Source: G965218495 sp965218495 (GTDB lineage: Bacteria; Bacteroidota; Rhodothermia; Rhodothermales; Bin80). From it: 64,000 nt of DNA. Position 1 is the first letter of the stretch. Each line of letters starts with the position of its first letter. A program made the position numbers and the translations under genes. This document shows positions 19,437 through 29,326 of the stretch, in pieces. The stretch lies in NCBI GenBank assembly GCA_965218495.1, contig OZ244626.1, forward strand, positions 4,340,001 through 4,404,000, given 5' to 3'. The notes below the pieces were generated by a model, which searched no databases, had not been told where the DNA came from, and saw nothing but the letters and a program-made list of their open reading frames with translations.

Positions 19437-19610
19437 ATGGCGAGCAATCCTCTTCTGAGCCGGCCCGATGACGGCCCGACTGGAGGTATCGAACAGCTTC
19501 CCGTCAAGGATGTCCTGAACCGCCAGAAACTGCATCCGGGTATTCCTCCTCGATTCGTGGCGCCCGCACCGAACGAGTTCGCACGTCCGTCGTCTCTCAG
19601 AAATCACTAG
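19437..19610 (+). CDS. Small hypothetical protein, possible fragment
   Basis: 57-residue frame (starts MASNPLLSRPDDGPTGGIEQ, ends with a TAG after SSLRNH) within the otherwise empty 19167-19949 interval. Codon use is like that of the trb genes and the sequence is hydrophilic and proline-rich. It may be the N-terminus of a former transfer-cluster gene; I do not recognise the family. On the other strand, 19650-19944 carries frame-shifted pieces of what may have been a small membrane protein. Confidence 0.3.
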   Translation: MASNPLLSRPDDGPTGGIEQLPVKDVLNRQKLHPGIPPRFVAPAPNEFARPSSLRNH

Positions 19611-19949
19611 TCGATCTGCCTCCCAAAACGCAGACCCCAGGCACACTTCTCATACCGTGTACCCCATGCGAATCCTCCCGGCGATCCACACGGCAGCCGT
19701 GCTCGTGGCCTGCAGCCTCGCGACCCTCATGTTTGGAGCGCGGGGCACCACGGGCGACGCATCTATGATCGCCGACGCTGAGCAGGGCAGCGTCGAAGCG
19801 CAGCACAATTGCGAGGTCGCGGATGCCAACAGCGAGGACATGCCGCACCACCAACGCCCAGGCGACCGAGCGGTAGGGATACGACACCAAGATCTCACTG
19901 AGGTCCGAAATCGAGTACCTCCCATTGACGGAGGATCCGCGCAAGCCGT

Positions 19950-20489
19950 TTACTGCGCTGATTCCCGGCTGCGCGTCACCGCGTACTCGAGGCCTACCGT
20001 CCCAGTCTTCTCGTACACCGTGTGGGAGAGAAGCTTCAGCGTCGCCCGGTCGGCGGGTGACGGCAACAGCGGTATGCCACCACCGAGCACGATTGGGATG
20101 ATTGCCACCTCAACGCGGTCGATGAGACCGGCAGCCAAGAGACTGCGGAACAGCTCTCCGCCGCCGAAGAGGCAGATGTCCTTCCCCGGCTCTTCGCGCA
20201 GCTTCTTCACCACGCAGACGGCGTCGGTCTCCAGCGTGATCTTAGGGTGATCCGCCTGGCCCAGCGTGCGCGAGAAGACGATCTCTCGTACCCCCGACCG
20301 AGCAGGCGGCGCGCCCCCCATCCGCTGCATCACCTCGAAGGACTTGCGGCCGACGAGATAGGTGTCAAACCGCGCCGCGTATTCGGAGAAGTCAATGTCA
20401 GGGTCCATCAGGATCCAGTCGAACTCTCCGTTCGGGCCCGCGATGTAGCCGTCCAAGCTCATCGCCACGCTATAGTGCACCAGTCGCAT
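19950..20489 (-). CDS. Dihydrofolate reductase / RibD C-terminal-domain family protein
   Basis: 180-residue NADPH-dependent reductase-like protein. The start at 20489 (MRLVHYSVAMSLDGYIAGP) gives the standard first strand; a frame eight codons longer exists. Family landmarks are SVAMSLDGYIAG at the N-terminus, the YLVGRKSFEVMQRM helix, KDICLFGGGELFRSLL (nucleotide-binding glycine-rich turn) and VEVAIIPIVLGGGIPLL near the end. This is the YwjB-like branch of the DHFR fold, commonly of unknown substrate and often found in accessory regions. It is probably a single-gene unit; both flanks are decayed sequence. Confidence 0.85.
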   Translation of the reverse strand: MRLVHYSVAMSLDGYIAGPNGEFDWILMDPDIDFSEYAARFDTYLVGRKSFEVMQRMGGAPPARSGVREIVFSRTLGQADHPKITLETDAVCVVKKLREEPGKDICLFGGGELFRSLLAAGLIDRVEVAIIPIVLGGGIPLLPSPADRATLKLLSHTVYEKTGTVGLEYAVTRSRESAQ

Positions 20490-20513
20490 GGATGGATCTC
20501 TAGGAAGACTCAT

Positions 20514-20994
20514 CGCGACCGCAAGTTAGACTTGTAGTCACGCGAAAACCTGCCTTGTCGCACCCAAAAGTACACTTTCGACAAATCAATCCTCATCAGT
20601 AGACCCACGGCCGCAAACGCCGACAAAGATGTTGCCGGAACATGCACACCCCCTACACCCTCCCTTTCGCGGGGACCATGAGGACGGTGACCGCAGGTGC
20701 AGAACTGTGGCATGGCAACCGAAAGACATGCCTCAACATAACTCCTTTTGGCGGGGCGTGTTGCCGTGAGTTTTTTCCAACGACAAATGAGCCCGAACGC
20801 AAGTCCAATTTGGCAGCCGACCTACGTTCCCGAAGTTTGCGGCGAAGAGATCACTGGAATGACACTTCGCACCGAACGGGTCTAGCCTCCCTTACCAGAC
20901 CCGCGCCTTCCTCGAACAACCAGTGGCTCTTCATAGAACCCATATAACGTTTGGGGTGCAACGAGTCATAGCGCCGCTTCGCCGGCAAGGAGAA
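20514..20994. other. 481-bp stretch without a recognisable gene
   Basis: No gene or RNA recognised. It separates the reductase gene from the recombinase remnant and may include decayed N-terminal coding sequence of that recombinase, but I could not align any segment. Confidence 0.4.
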
Positions 20995-20995
20995 G

Positions 20996-21460
20996 CGGTG
21001 CGCCTCGGTCGTGCCGAAGCTCGCTGGGCTACGAAGGGACGAGGCCTGCAATGGGTTGGCGCCCTCTGCCGAATGCGCGCAGAGAATCTCCCTTGCCGAA
21101 TTCGAGATCCGCGCCAACGACAAGGGGGGCAAATCCCGCGACATCCCGCTCCTTCGCAGCCCCGCCAGCGAACTGAGGCTCCGCCTCAGTGAATGAGAAT
21201 ACGACTTCTCCTTCTACTCTCCGCGCGGAGTGCAATACTCCGGGCTCAGCATGCAGAAAGTCGGCAATGCAGACAAGGTCTACCCGCACCTCCTTCGCCA
21301 CACTATCAAGCAGCACCTAGCCGATCAGGACATACTGGAGACCCTGTCAAGAAATTCCTCGGCCTTGAGAATTCGCTATCCACGCAAGCCTGTACCACCT
21401 TTTTGTGGCACATAAGGGCGTGCGTTCAGGTGAAGGAAGCCTTCCGGGAGGCTATGGAAT
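20996..21460 (+). pseudogene. Tyrosine recombinase (phage-integrase family), decayed
   Basis: Two frames together spell the catalytic half of a tyrosine recombinase. First frame (21011-21196): LAGLRRDEACN, containing the first catalytic arginine, then ANDKGGKSRDIPL with the beta-hairpin lysine. After a stop at 21194 a shifted frame gives YSPRG, then KVYPHLLRHTIKQHL with the HxLRH motif. A second shift occurs near 21345, and the final catalytic His/Trp and Tyr segment is not recognisable. The N-terminal core-binding domain is missing. It is therefore inactive, and could be the old integrase of the element that brought the trb genes. Confidence 0.65.
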
Positions 21461-22075
21461 AGGCAGTTCCTGGAGATCGTGTGCGGCCTCTTTCGGCATC
21501 AACTCGGATTCGACGACCAGCCCCACGGTTGGCGCTGCCTGCCATGACAATTAGTGAGGCTCTTCAATCCTTTCGTTAGTAGATCCGTGCTCTGTGGCAG
21601 CATTGCTTTCAGATATTTCAGTATACCTCACGCGATCACGGACACGCACGGAACTTGGGGACTACCCTACGCCGAATGTATCTCAGGGCATTATGCAAGC
21701 CAAGAGCGCGCGATTTCATGTTTTTCCATTTTGCTTGGTTGATGCGTCAGAGTTCCCCGGCTACTACGAGCACAACTTCATTTCGGCCAGCCTCCAGTTT
21801 GACCCTTGCTGCGCCGACCCGGAGGGACAGCGACCACCACGGAGCGCCCTTGGGGAGCCGCCATCGGCAAAGGTCACCAACTGCTCATCCGGTGGGATTC
21901 AAGTGGGGACGCGCTTTAGGCTCGTGGGGCGCAACTCCTGCTGCGAATAGGAGACACGGATGCCACGCCCATCCCCCGTGTCATACGTCTTGAAGGCCTG
22001 TTTCAGTGGGCACCTGCCTGCGCTTTTGCAACGCGCACCGCCCATTTGGCATCTCCATAGTGTAGAAGGAGTCGC
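21461..22075. other. 615-bp stretch without a recognisable gene
   Basis: Flank between the recombinase remnant and the sigma-factor operon. No intact gene seen. The last bases, 22060-22075, hold the AAGGAG ribosome-binding site of the next gene; a promoter should lie here but I cannot place it. Confidence 0.4.
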
Positions 22076-22867
22076 ATGCGACACGAGCACGCACCCAACA
22101 TTGGCCACCTGCGCCACGACACCAAACACATGATTCGATCCGAATTCTCCAGGCGCGTCGGCAGCTGGGCTGTCGCCCTGCTTACGGTGTATCTCGCCTA
22201 CTCTGCAACCCACTTCTGGGGACGGCCGGATCCGGTCGCGGGTTTCCTTGCGATGCTGGCCACGAATCTGCCTGGCCTCGTAGCGCTCGTCCTCCCGCCC
22301 GCGGTGTTTGCCGGTGCTCTGAGCGGATGCGGCCTTTTAGGCGGGGATCGTACCGAACCGCTGCGGCGCTACTGGATCCTCCTCGTGATGCTGTCTCTGG
22401 CGGCATACACTCTGGGGGCACTTGTGGAGCCTATGCTCGCCAAGTGGACCGCCTCGGACTGGGCGTTCCCTTCCTCGCTGCTCCGCTCCGCGAGGTCCGC
22501 GCGCTCTGCAGCAGAGGCCGCCACGGGCAGCGAGGCCGCTAGGCATTTGCGTGGAGCGACCCGCCATCTCGTGCGGCTATACGTGCCGATTGCTAATGCG
22601 GCATTCGTCGTTGTGGCGGCGGTACTGGGTGATCTGACGGGCCGACTGACCCGTGAAATGACCACATGGCCCCGCTATGCGACCCGCTGGCTCGCGGGGG
22701 GGCTACTAGTCGCCGCATTCTGGATTCCGGCACAACTGGCCGACGAGTTGGTCGCGTACTACGCAGCATGGGGGAACCTGCTTCTGCTGCTCCCACTGTG
22801 CCTGCCACTTGTCTCGGCTGGAATCCTATTCGCCGTTATCCGTCCAGATCGCGGATCCGTCCGATGA
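22076..22867 (+). CDS. Polytopic membrane protein, first gene of a sigma-factor operon
   Basis: 263-residue protein with about five or six membrane helices (for example VGSWAVALLTVYLAYSATHF, LATNLPGLVALVLPPAVFAG and WILLVMLSLAAYTLGALVEP). The arrangement of two helices, a cytoplasmic or periplasmic middle of about 60 residues and a second helix set loosely recalls LptF/LptG permease membrane halves, but I would not assign it. The start is supported by a strong AAGGAG site 4 bases upstream. Its stop overlaps the sigma-factor start (ATGA), implying translational coupling. A role as membrane input or target of the sigma factor is inference from position only. Confidence 0.7.
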   Translation: MRHEHAPNIGHLRHDTKHMIRSEFSRRVGSWAVALLTVYLAYSATHFWGRPDPVAGFLAMLATNLPGLVALVLPPAVFAGALSGCGLLGGDRTEPLRRYWILLVMLSLAAYTLGALVEPMLAKWTASDWAFPSSLLRSARSARSAAEAATGSEAARHLRGATRHLVRLYVPIANAAFVVVAAVLGDLTGRLTREMTTWPRYATRWLAGGLLVAAFWIPAQLADELVAYYAAWGNLLLLLPLCLPLVSAGILFAVIRPDRGSVR

Positions 22868-23424
22868 AGCCCCACGACGCCAATGCCGCCTTCGACCGGG
22901 AGCGCTTTCGTGCAGGGGACCACGCGCTGTTTCGGCATCTGGTGCGTGAGATGTCGCCGCGCATGCTTCGAGTGATCCGCGGCTACGCGCGGGATGACGA
23001 CCATGCAGCCGACCTGCTGCAATCCTGCTGGATTCACATCTATCGGAAGCGTGCCCGCTTCTCTGGAACTGGATCCTTCCTCGGGTGGGCACTGACCGTT
23101 TGCAGGAACCTCTGCAGGATGGAAGCTCGCAAGCGGCAGCACATCGCCCTGGTCCGTCTCGACGACCACCGTGACCTACCTGATCCCGGTCCCGGGCCGG
23201 CTGAGCAGCGAACGCGTCAGCAGCGGGCGGCAGCCCTCTACGCCGCGCTTGAGAGGCTCACCGTGCGGGAGCGTGATGCAATCCTGCTTCGGATTCTCGA
23301 AGGCCGGAGCACAGCAGAAGTGGCGCGCATCCTGGCGGCAAAGGAGGCATCGGTGCGTTCGCTAATCCACCGTGGCCTTAAGAAGCTGCGCCAAATGGAC
23401 GGCCTCGCTGAGAAGATTAACTAG
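22864..23424 (+). CDS. ECF-type RNA polymerase sigma factor
   Basis: 186-residue extracytoplasmic-function sigma factor. Region 2 (RGYARDDDHAADLLQSCWIH, then SFLGWALTVCRNLCRMEARK) binds core polymerase and the -10 element. Region 4 (RLTVRERDAILLRILEGRS, then AEVARILAAKEASVRSLIHR) is the helix-turn-helix for the -35 element. It starts at the ATG overlapping the upstream stop. The gene downstream (23440) encodes a protein with a plausible anti-sigma N-terminus, the usual partner arrangement. The sigma factor probably autoregulates this operon, but no promoter copy was identified. Confidence 0.92.
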   Translation: MKPHDANAAFDRERFRAGDHALFRHLVREMSPRMLRVIRGYARDDDHAADLLQSCWIHIYRKRARFSGTGSFLGWALTVCRNLCRMEARKRQHIALVRLDDHRDLPDPGPGPAEQRTRQQRAAALYAALERLTVRERDAILLRILEGRSTAEVARILAAKEASVRSLIHRGLKKLRQMDGLAEKIN

Positions 23425-23439
23425 CCAAGGAGAACCCTG

Positions 23440-25089
23440 ATGATACGTAAGATGCGAATGCTGCTGGGACGGCCGCGCGGCGGGCGGGCCCAGATGGACG
23501 CAGAGACGACCGACCGACTGGTCTCGGTTGTTCTTGAGCGCGAGTCCGCGCACATACCCGATCAGGCGAACGAAAGCGTCGACGCGGATGCGCTCGAGGT
23601 CCTGCGCATGATCACTGCGATCCATCAGGTCGGCGCCTCCGATTCGCCGCTTCCAAAATCCCGATTGGACACAATCATGGTGGGTCTGCAACATGAGGTG
23701 GAAGGCGAATCCTGGTCAGGTGTTTGGCGGACACGTCTGGGCATGGGTATGGGCTTCCTAGTGTGCACGGTGACGCTGGGATCGGGCCTGCTCCTGCTGG
23801 GTGGAATCCCCGTTCTCCAGCCTCCGGCGACCGGTTCGGCCGCGACGCCGGCTCTGGCCCTGGCAGTCGCCTCCGTGGCGGCCGTGGTAAGCCTGCTCCT
23901 CCACAGGGGCTCGAGGTTGCGCTCTCCGGCCCTCCCGCTGCTCGCAATCGGAGCACTCACGGCGGGATCATGTTCTCCGGGGTCGCCCGACCTTTCGCAG
24001 GTGGAAATCCCCTCCACGGCGCTCACTACCTTCCACCAGGGCGAGGAATTGTGGGGAGTGCGCGACATCATCGAGTCTGGCGAAGTGATCTGGGTGCTCA
24101 CCGAATCCCCGCCCTTTCTGCGGGCGTACCACAGGAGTGGCCACATGCTCGCCGACTTTGGCACGTCCGGGCGCGGGCCCGGGGAACTCCGCAACCCCTG
24201 GACCCTCTCCGCGGCGACTCCCGCAGGGAACGTGATCGTCTGGGACTACGGCGCCCGCACCCGTTTCGTGTTCGATGCGGCGGGAAACTTTGCAGCATCA
24301 ACGCCCGCCCCTATCACCCCGAAGGGGATTCGCAACGACATCAGGAGCGTCACCTTCGGAGATCCATTCCGAGTCGCCGCGGACGACAACGGACTCTGGG
24401 TGGCCAGCTATCCAGGTGGGATTGCTCGGGCTGACGACTTCTGGAACGGCAGAGTTCTGCTTATCACGAACGGCGAGGCGGAGCCCCGTGTGCTCGTGGA
24501 TTTCGCCGCCGACCTTCCTGGCGCTGCAAGCCGCATTCCCTCCATGGGTCTGGACCCGGTGCCCGTATGGGACCGTTGTCCTGACGGAAGCGTCGCCGTC
24601 CTCGATCCGGTGGACCGGAGTCTTCATCTCTACGCTCCAGGCGGCTCTGAAGGACAGCGTCGGATTCCGCTGCCTTGGACCGGGCAGCCATTCTCGCATG
24701 AGGAGCGTCTGGCCTATCTCCGGGCAACGATCCGCGTGGAGACGAAGGGTTCCAACATCAGCGACGCCGAGATCCACCGTGCCGCCGATGATGTGCTGGC
24801 TCGCGCCGGCGATCAGATGTCGACGGAAGCCCCGATCGGCGTCGACGTGCGCTGCTCCGCTGACCGGGTATGGATTCAAGAGTTCGACGGTTCGTCTCAC
24901 CCACTCGGTTACGGCAGGGTCTGGCGAACCTTCTCTTTGGGCGAGGAGACCCCGCATTTCCAAAGAGTTGTCTTTCCAGAAGGGTTCGCAGCGTATCGCT
25001 TGAGCGATTCGTTGGCGGTCGGGGTCGTGACGGACTCAACCGACCTGCAGCGAGTTGCGGTCGTACGTCTGGCCGGCGTGCTCCCCTAG
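23440..25089 (+). CDS. Anti-sigma-like membrane domain fused to a six-bladed beta-propeller
   Basis: 549-residue protein, 15 bases after the sigma gene, with an AAGGAG site upstream. Residues 1-95 are cytoplasmic, charged and helical, in the place of an anti-sigma domain; no HxxxCxxC zinc motif is visible. Two membrane helices follow (MGMGFLVCTVTLGSGLLLLG and ALALAVASVAAVVSLLLH). Next comes a stretch that looks exactly like a lipoprotein signal (LPLLAIGALTAGSC, about residues 165-178), then a propeller of about 370 residues with the GTSGRGPGEL motif and repeated blade signatures (GNVIVWDYGARTRFVFDAAG). An internal TTG near 23914 lies just before the lipobox. Either this is a true fusion giving a membrane-tethered sensor, or two former genes have merged. 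Sensing by the propeller is inference. Confidence 0.75.
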   Translation: MIRKMRMLLGRPRGGRAQMDAETTDRLVSVVLERESAHIPDQANESVDADALEVLRMITAIHQVGASDSPLPKSRLDTIMVGLQHEVEGESWSGVWRTRLGMGMGFLVCTVTLGSGLLLLGGIPVLQPPATGSAATPALALAVASVAAVVSLLLHRGSRLRSPALPLLAIGALTAGSCSPGSPDLSQVEIPSTALTTFHQGEELWGVRDIIESGEVIWVLTESPPFLRAYHRSGHMLADFGTSGRGPGELRNPWTLSAATPAGNVIVWDYGARTRFVFDAAGNFAASTPAPITPKGIRNDIRSVTFGDPFRVAADDNGLWVASYPGGIARADDFWNGRVLLITNGEAEPRVLVDFAADLPGAASRIPSMGLDPVPVWDRCPDGSVAVLDPVDRSLHLYAPGGSEGQRRIPLPWTGQPFSHEERLAYLRATIRVETKGSNISDAEIHRAADDVLARAGDQMSTEAPIGVDVRCSADRVWIQEFDGSSHPLGYGRVWRTFSLGEETPHFQRVVFPEGFAAYRLSDSLAVGVVTDSTDLQRVAVVRLAGVLP

Positions 25090-25575
25090 CATCCGGAGGG
25101 TGCCGTTTTCGGTGGCAACCCGCGACTTTGAAGCCGTCTAGATCGTCAAACCTCGGTCCAAGACAGGTCGTACGTTGGGGAAAAGACGATCTTCTCCAAG
25201 GCCCCATCTGGCGAAACTGCCAAATTGACCAGCTATTCTACCGGGAATAGGCCATTAACGAAGACTCTCAGGATCCCCGTGGCTACCGCGCTCATGTTCT
25301 TCGCCGCATCGACCACTTCCGCCCAGGTTACCCACTGCCCTGACGGAGTTTCAAGCGTAAATCTGCGATTCTATACGATAGGTAGATCCTGTGAGGGTTA
25401 CGCTTACAGCCCCCGTATGTCCGCAAGATCGCGGGGAATCCCATACTCACCGTAGAGGGTGACGTTGTCCCAGCCCACTAGGCTCATGTACTTAAGCAGA
25501 TCAGACTGAACTTCGCAAGCCACCAGAGCCAGAATGGTCAGCAGCGGAAGGACCAGACTTGGCGTCAGTCCGGAG
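25090..25575. other. 486-bp stretch with possible small exported ORFs
   Basis: A rightward frame from a TTG at 25225 contains a signal-peptide-like segment (LRIPVATALMFFAASTTSAQ) and ends at 25455. A leftward frame (25404 up to about 25571) contains a lipobox-like LTILALVACEV. They overlap and cannot both be real; neither matches a family I know. Most likely remnants of exported proteins. Confidence 0.3.
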
Positions 25576-26628
25576 CTAGTGATTGATCCATGCTGTCCAG
25601 GCCTCGAGATCCGTTCCGAAATCCTCGCCACTTACGGCTTTCAGGAAGGCTATGGCTGGCTCCCGTGTACGCTCATGCTTGGCGCCTGCATACGCAAGTA
25701 GCAGGTCGGGGCTTTCGCGAGCCAACTGCTGCCCAAGCTCCGGGTCAACGCCGGTCGCTACCAGAACTTCCAGAGTCTGTTCGAACGCGAAAGGATTCGT
25801 GCCGCCGAAGAGCGCTAATAAAGGGCCGTGCGCCTCAGACCAGTCGACGGAGTTCCTCTCTTGCCTGATCAGTCCCTCGAGCATGCTCGAGGCGACTATT
25901 CTAACTCGAGTTTCGGCATCAACAAGAGAACCTACCAGACCGTGCCAGGCCGTGTCGTCGTCAATGAAGTTGCCGAGCAAGAGCGTCGCGACCGCCCGTG
26001 TCGACCAGGATGAGTCCGCGGTGAGCACCTCGTGGGCGAGGCGGAGATCCTCGTCGCCGTCTGTGCGCTCAATCAGTTCCCATACCTTGTTCAGCGTCTC
26101 GGGATTGCTCCCCATGGATTCAGCGATCTGGTGCGCGAATGCCCGCAAGTGGAACATGCGTGCGGCTACAGTCAGCGTATTCGCCTCTTCCCCGACGGCT
26201 GTCTGCAGGTTCTGCCAGGTTTGTGGCAAAACGACCGATTCATTTCCTGCCGGACGGTACTGCACCTGGGTACTGTCTTCCACGCCCACCACAACCGTGT
26301 ACCGGCTGCTGGATTGATCAATAGAAGTCAAATGATCAGCAAAATAGAGGAACGCAGCTGCATCGGCGAATCCGAGTTCCAGCTTCATGATGGCCGCACA
26401 TGCGTGGAAGGGACGGTCAGGCTCCAGCTCTTGAATGGCATCGAATAGCTCTTGAGCATTCCAACTCTGCAACCCAATGAATTCGACGGGGCCGTTAGGC
26501 CCGGTAAGGACTTGACCGTGGCCCTCTGATGCCGTCATCGCCAGTAGCACAACCATGCAAGCCACTGCACGCAGGATCTTCGTGGGACTCGCACCCTTAT
26601 AGCTAGCCATTTTCTTTGTTGTATTCAA
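25576..26628 (-). CDS. Secreted HEAT-like repeat protein, function unknown
   Basis: 350-residue protein with an N-terminal export signal (ILRAVACMVVLLAMTASEGHG). The remainder is helical; the segment from about residue 195 to 330 has the rhythm of HEAT/PBS-lyase repeats (STRAVATLLLGNFIDDDTAW, then RVRIVASSMLEGLIRQE). It ends with a tryptophan-rich tail (LEAWTAWINH), commonly seen at the end of HEAT-repeat proteins from this type of genome. Repeats of this kind bind other proteins. It is not in an operon with its neighbours. Confidence 0.6.
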   Translation of the reverse strand: MNTTKKMASYKGASPTKILRAVACMVVLLAMTASEGHGQVLTGPNGPVEFIGLQSWNAQELFDAIQELEPDRPFHACAAIMKLELGFADAAAFLYFADHLTSIDQSSSRYTVVVGVEDSTQVQYRPAGNESVVLPQTWQNLQTAVGEEANTLTVAARMFHLRAFAHQIAESMGSNPETLNKVWELIERTDGDEDLRLAHEVLTADSSWSTRAVATLLLGNFIDDDTAWHGLVGSLVDAETRVRIVASSMLEGLIRQERNSVDWSEAHGPLLALFGGTNPFAFEQTLEVLVATGVDPELGQQLARESPDLLLAYAGAKHERTREPAIAFLKAVSGEDFGTDLEAWTAWINH

Positions 26629-27575
26629 TCTCCCATCGCCCGGGACACACTTTCGGAGCCGGATCGAAATCCAAGATACTACATTGGTGTCGTGCCGTGC
26701 ACAACTAGCCGTTGCGAGGCCGTTATCTCGGAAGAACTCCGCTCGTTGACTACGGCTCGTTCTCGCAGTCGCGTGCTACTCTCATGCCGCAAACATAAGG
26801 TCTGCCGCAGATGGGTACCAGGCATAACCGCGTAGTTCTATTTTGTGCCTCTCTACGTGTCGGTTGTAACCCAATGACGCGTAACGCGCTGCCAGCGTTG
26901 ATCTGTATGCGTTCAGTGGTGTACACTCCCGGCCCGCCGAGAGTACCTCGTAGGCCGGGCGGGACGTGGAGCTTAGGCTTGCCCTTTTTGTCGCAGTTGA
27001 GGCACCGCTGGGGAGTGCGCCATCTGACGGGCCATACTCCAGCCGCATTCTGCCTGTTCGATAGGAGTGGGTACCGACTGCATCGCGGAGCCGCACGAGC
27101 CAGGCGGTCGCTTAGGCTTCCATCTAGTACCGTGTACCTCTTGGTCGCCGGTCGCGATCCCAGGTATGCGGTCTCCCGGCGTGGTACGCTATACGATGAA
27201 AACGCTTTCGTTGATCTGAGGCGGCTTCTCATCGTGCCGATGCGAAAAACTCTGCTAAATTTCCGCCGATGGAAATTAACGGAAATATAGAAAGGCGGAA
27301 TATGGGGGCGTTCTAGAGCGCTACAAAACGATTTTGCAGCGGAAATCCGCTGAGCAAGTCGTATAGATCAAACACGCGGACTGTTAAGGCCAAGGAAGAA
27401 GCCCGTCGAGGCGGCCGCCATGCTCACGGCGCTATACGGATCGCTGCGCGAACTGCACTAGCCATCGGCGGCCCTGAATCTGAATCGTATATCACCGCAG
27501 GATTGCCTACACCTCCGTCATCCGTCTGCAAATGGTTACACACGAAGCACAGGTAGCAGCGCAGGGTTCCTAGTC
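26629..27575. other. 947-bp stretch without a recognisable gene
   Basis: Open frames on both strands (such as 26811-27290) are compositionally odd, rich in arginine and cysteine, and match no family I know. A GGAAAT-type motif recurs at 27262-27345 (tttccgccgatggaaattaacggaaat and gcggaaatccgc), which may be a small repeat or a degraded element end. Confidence 0.4.
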
Positions 27576-28709
27576 TTACCTGATTTCGTAAACAATCGCA
27601 ATCGGCGCTCCGCTTTCCTCGGAGGACGTGGCATAAGCCTTGCCAGATTTAATCACTCTCAGACTCACGTTCCGGGGCAGCATAGCTTCTCCCACTACTG
27701 ATCCGGTTTGGTCTACAATCAACCAGGGAGCGAGAGTGTCGTCTTCTGTGGTACGGCCCTTCACCCATATATGTCCCTGGTCATCCACCGTAAAGGTGCT
27801 GTAGGCTCGCTTGGTGTCAGGTATGCCGAAATCTCGGATTTGTCCTCGCCTACTCGCGGATTTTACGGCCAAACGCTCCTGGATTTCCGCCCGGGTAACA
27901 GACTCTAGTTGAAGCTGCAGCCGGATTGACCCTTCCAGTTCACCACTAGCGTTTGTAATTGAAATATTCAGGGAGTCATTCCTTCCCGCATAGATTCGCT
28001 CGTTGGGGCCGAAACGAACATGTGCGCTCCGAGCAAACGGTAAGGGCGAGATTCCCGGCATGCGATCGGCGTCAAAGAAGACAACCAGATCGTCGTCTGG
28101 CATACTTAGCAACAGCTGTGCCGCGTGCCCATCCCGTCCCACGCGGTAAACTTTCAGCATTCTTTTATCCACATTCCAATTTCTTTCGGGGTCAAAGCCG
28201 ATACTTTCCGCGTATCTATAGATATACCCATTGGCGGCAACTCCAAGCAGCATGGATGGAGTGTACGGCTCGTCCTCATCATACTCAATATTCAAGCTGT
28301 AGGCATAATGGCGTTCTTTAGGTTCGAACACCGTAAGTCGATAGCGCCCAAATTCATGTACATAAATGGAGTCCTCCTGGCCTATGTACAAGCTGTTGAT
28401 CTTCGCAAACTCACCGGGCCCTTCTCCCTTGCCGCCAAAGCGATCGACCAGGCGGCCCGTTTCAGAAATAACGAAAACCGCCTGCTCTCCTCGATCTGCA
28501 ATAAAGAGCTCGCCAGCCGAATTGACGGCAATACCCTGTATTCTGTCAAGAATGATGTTATCGGGGCTATTCTCGTCACCCACCCGGAACAGCTCAACCA
28601 GCTCCACGCGCGGGTTGTTCTCGTCCCCGAATCCCGCTTGTCCGTTTGAGGAGTTGACAAGGCAGATGCTGAACAGGCTGATACACGCTGCGCCAAGAAC
28701 ACGAGCCAT
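27576..28709 (-). CDS. Secreted six-bladed beta-propeller protein
   Basis: 377-residue exported protein. Signal peptide MARVLGAACISLFSICLVN, cut near SNGQA. The blades are regular: IQGIAVNSAGELFIADRGEQ, then the family motif GGKGEGPGEFAKINSL, YVHEFGRYRLTVFEP and a late blade YSTFTVDDQGHIWVKGRT. The fold is the NHL/BF3867-like six-bladed propeller; ligand unknown. It is one of five such genes between 11.8 and 32.8 kb, and its closest resemblance inside the window is to the propellers at 29327-30418 and 31549-32772, judged from the shared GxGPxEF-type turn. There are no obvious operon partners. Confidence 0.78.
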   Translation of the reverse strand: MARVLGAACISLFSICLVNSSNGQAGFGDENNPRVELVELFRVGDENSPDNIILDRIQGIAVNSAGELFIADRGEQAVFVISETGRLVDRFGGKGEGPGEFAKINSLYIGQEDSIYVHEFGRYRLTVFEPKERHYAYSLNIEYDEDEPYTPSMLLGVAANGYIYRYAESIGFDPERNWNVDKRMLKVYRVGRDGHAAQLLLSMPDDDLVVFFDADRMPGISPLPFARSAHVRFGPNERIYAGRNDSLNISITNASGELEGSIRLQLQLESVTRAEIQERLAVKSASRRGQIRDFGIPDTKRAYSTFTVDDQGHIWVKGRTTEDDTLAPWLIVDQTGSVVGEAMLPRNVSLRVIKSGKAYATSSEESGAPIAIVYEIR

Positions 28710-29326
28710 CTTGAGATCTGTTTTTCTTGTGAGGATTTCCTTCGGGATTGTGCCTGCGATGTTATCGCAACGAGAGCAAGGAATCGGAATACGTCAACCA
28801 AAACTGCTGCGAAATCATAGCCTTCTCGCTCTTCACTGCCCGTATGGTACAAGGTCGGCTTTCGAGCTTAGCACGAAACCGCTTCCGGTCAATTCCACCG
28901 GCGGCAGTCGTAGCGCAACGGCGGCGACCGACCAGTCGCTTGCACGCATGCTGGGTCATGTGGCGCACAATGGCCGCAAACAATTGTTGTTACGAGGCTT
29001 GGTAGCCTCCGGTTCAAGCTGCGCCGCCTACGGCGATTAACGGAAGGTTAGAAAGCCGTGGAATGGGAGCTCTTCCTGACCCTGGATGTGAACAGCGCTG
29101 GCGAAGCCTTTGCTACTAGCATCCAAGCCGGAAGCGTGTCCATATGGTCCGAATCGGGACCACTCCTCGGCGGTCAGAGCCACGTCTTGTGTGCCCATGT
29201 GCTCGAAATAGTCCTCTTCATCGAGCGGTTGGCTTCCCGTGCCATACTCATTGAGCGGCATAACACTTCTCTAGATCCCTAGAATGGCAGGTTCCTACCC
29301 CCACGGCATACAGGTGGGCAAGCCGC
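28710..29326. other. 617-bp stretch without a recognisable gene
   Basis: Two short leftward frames (28762-28983 and 29037-29261) read smoothly in part (for example VALTAEEWSRFGPYGHASGL) but match nothing I recognise. Likely remnants between two propeller genes. Confidence 0.4.

Noticed and set aside
19650..19944. Small membrane protein in frame-shifted pieces on the minus strand
   Set aside because: The pieces read well separately but the joined sequence could not be tied to any family, so it is mentioned only as gap content.
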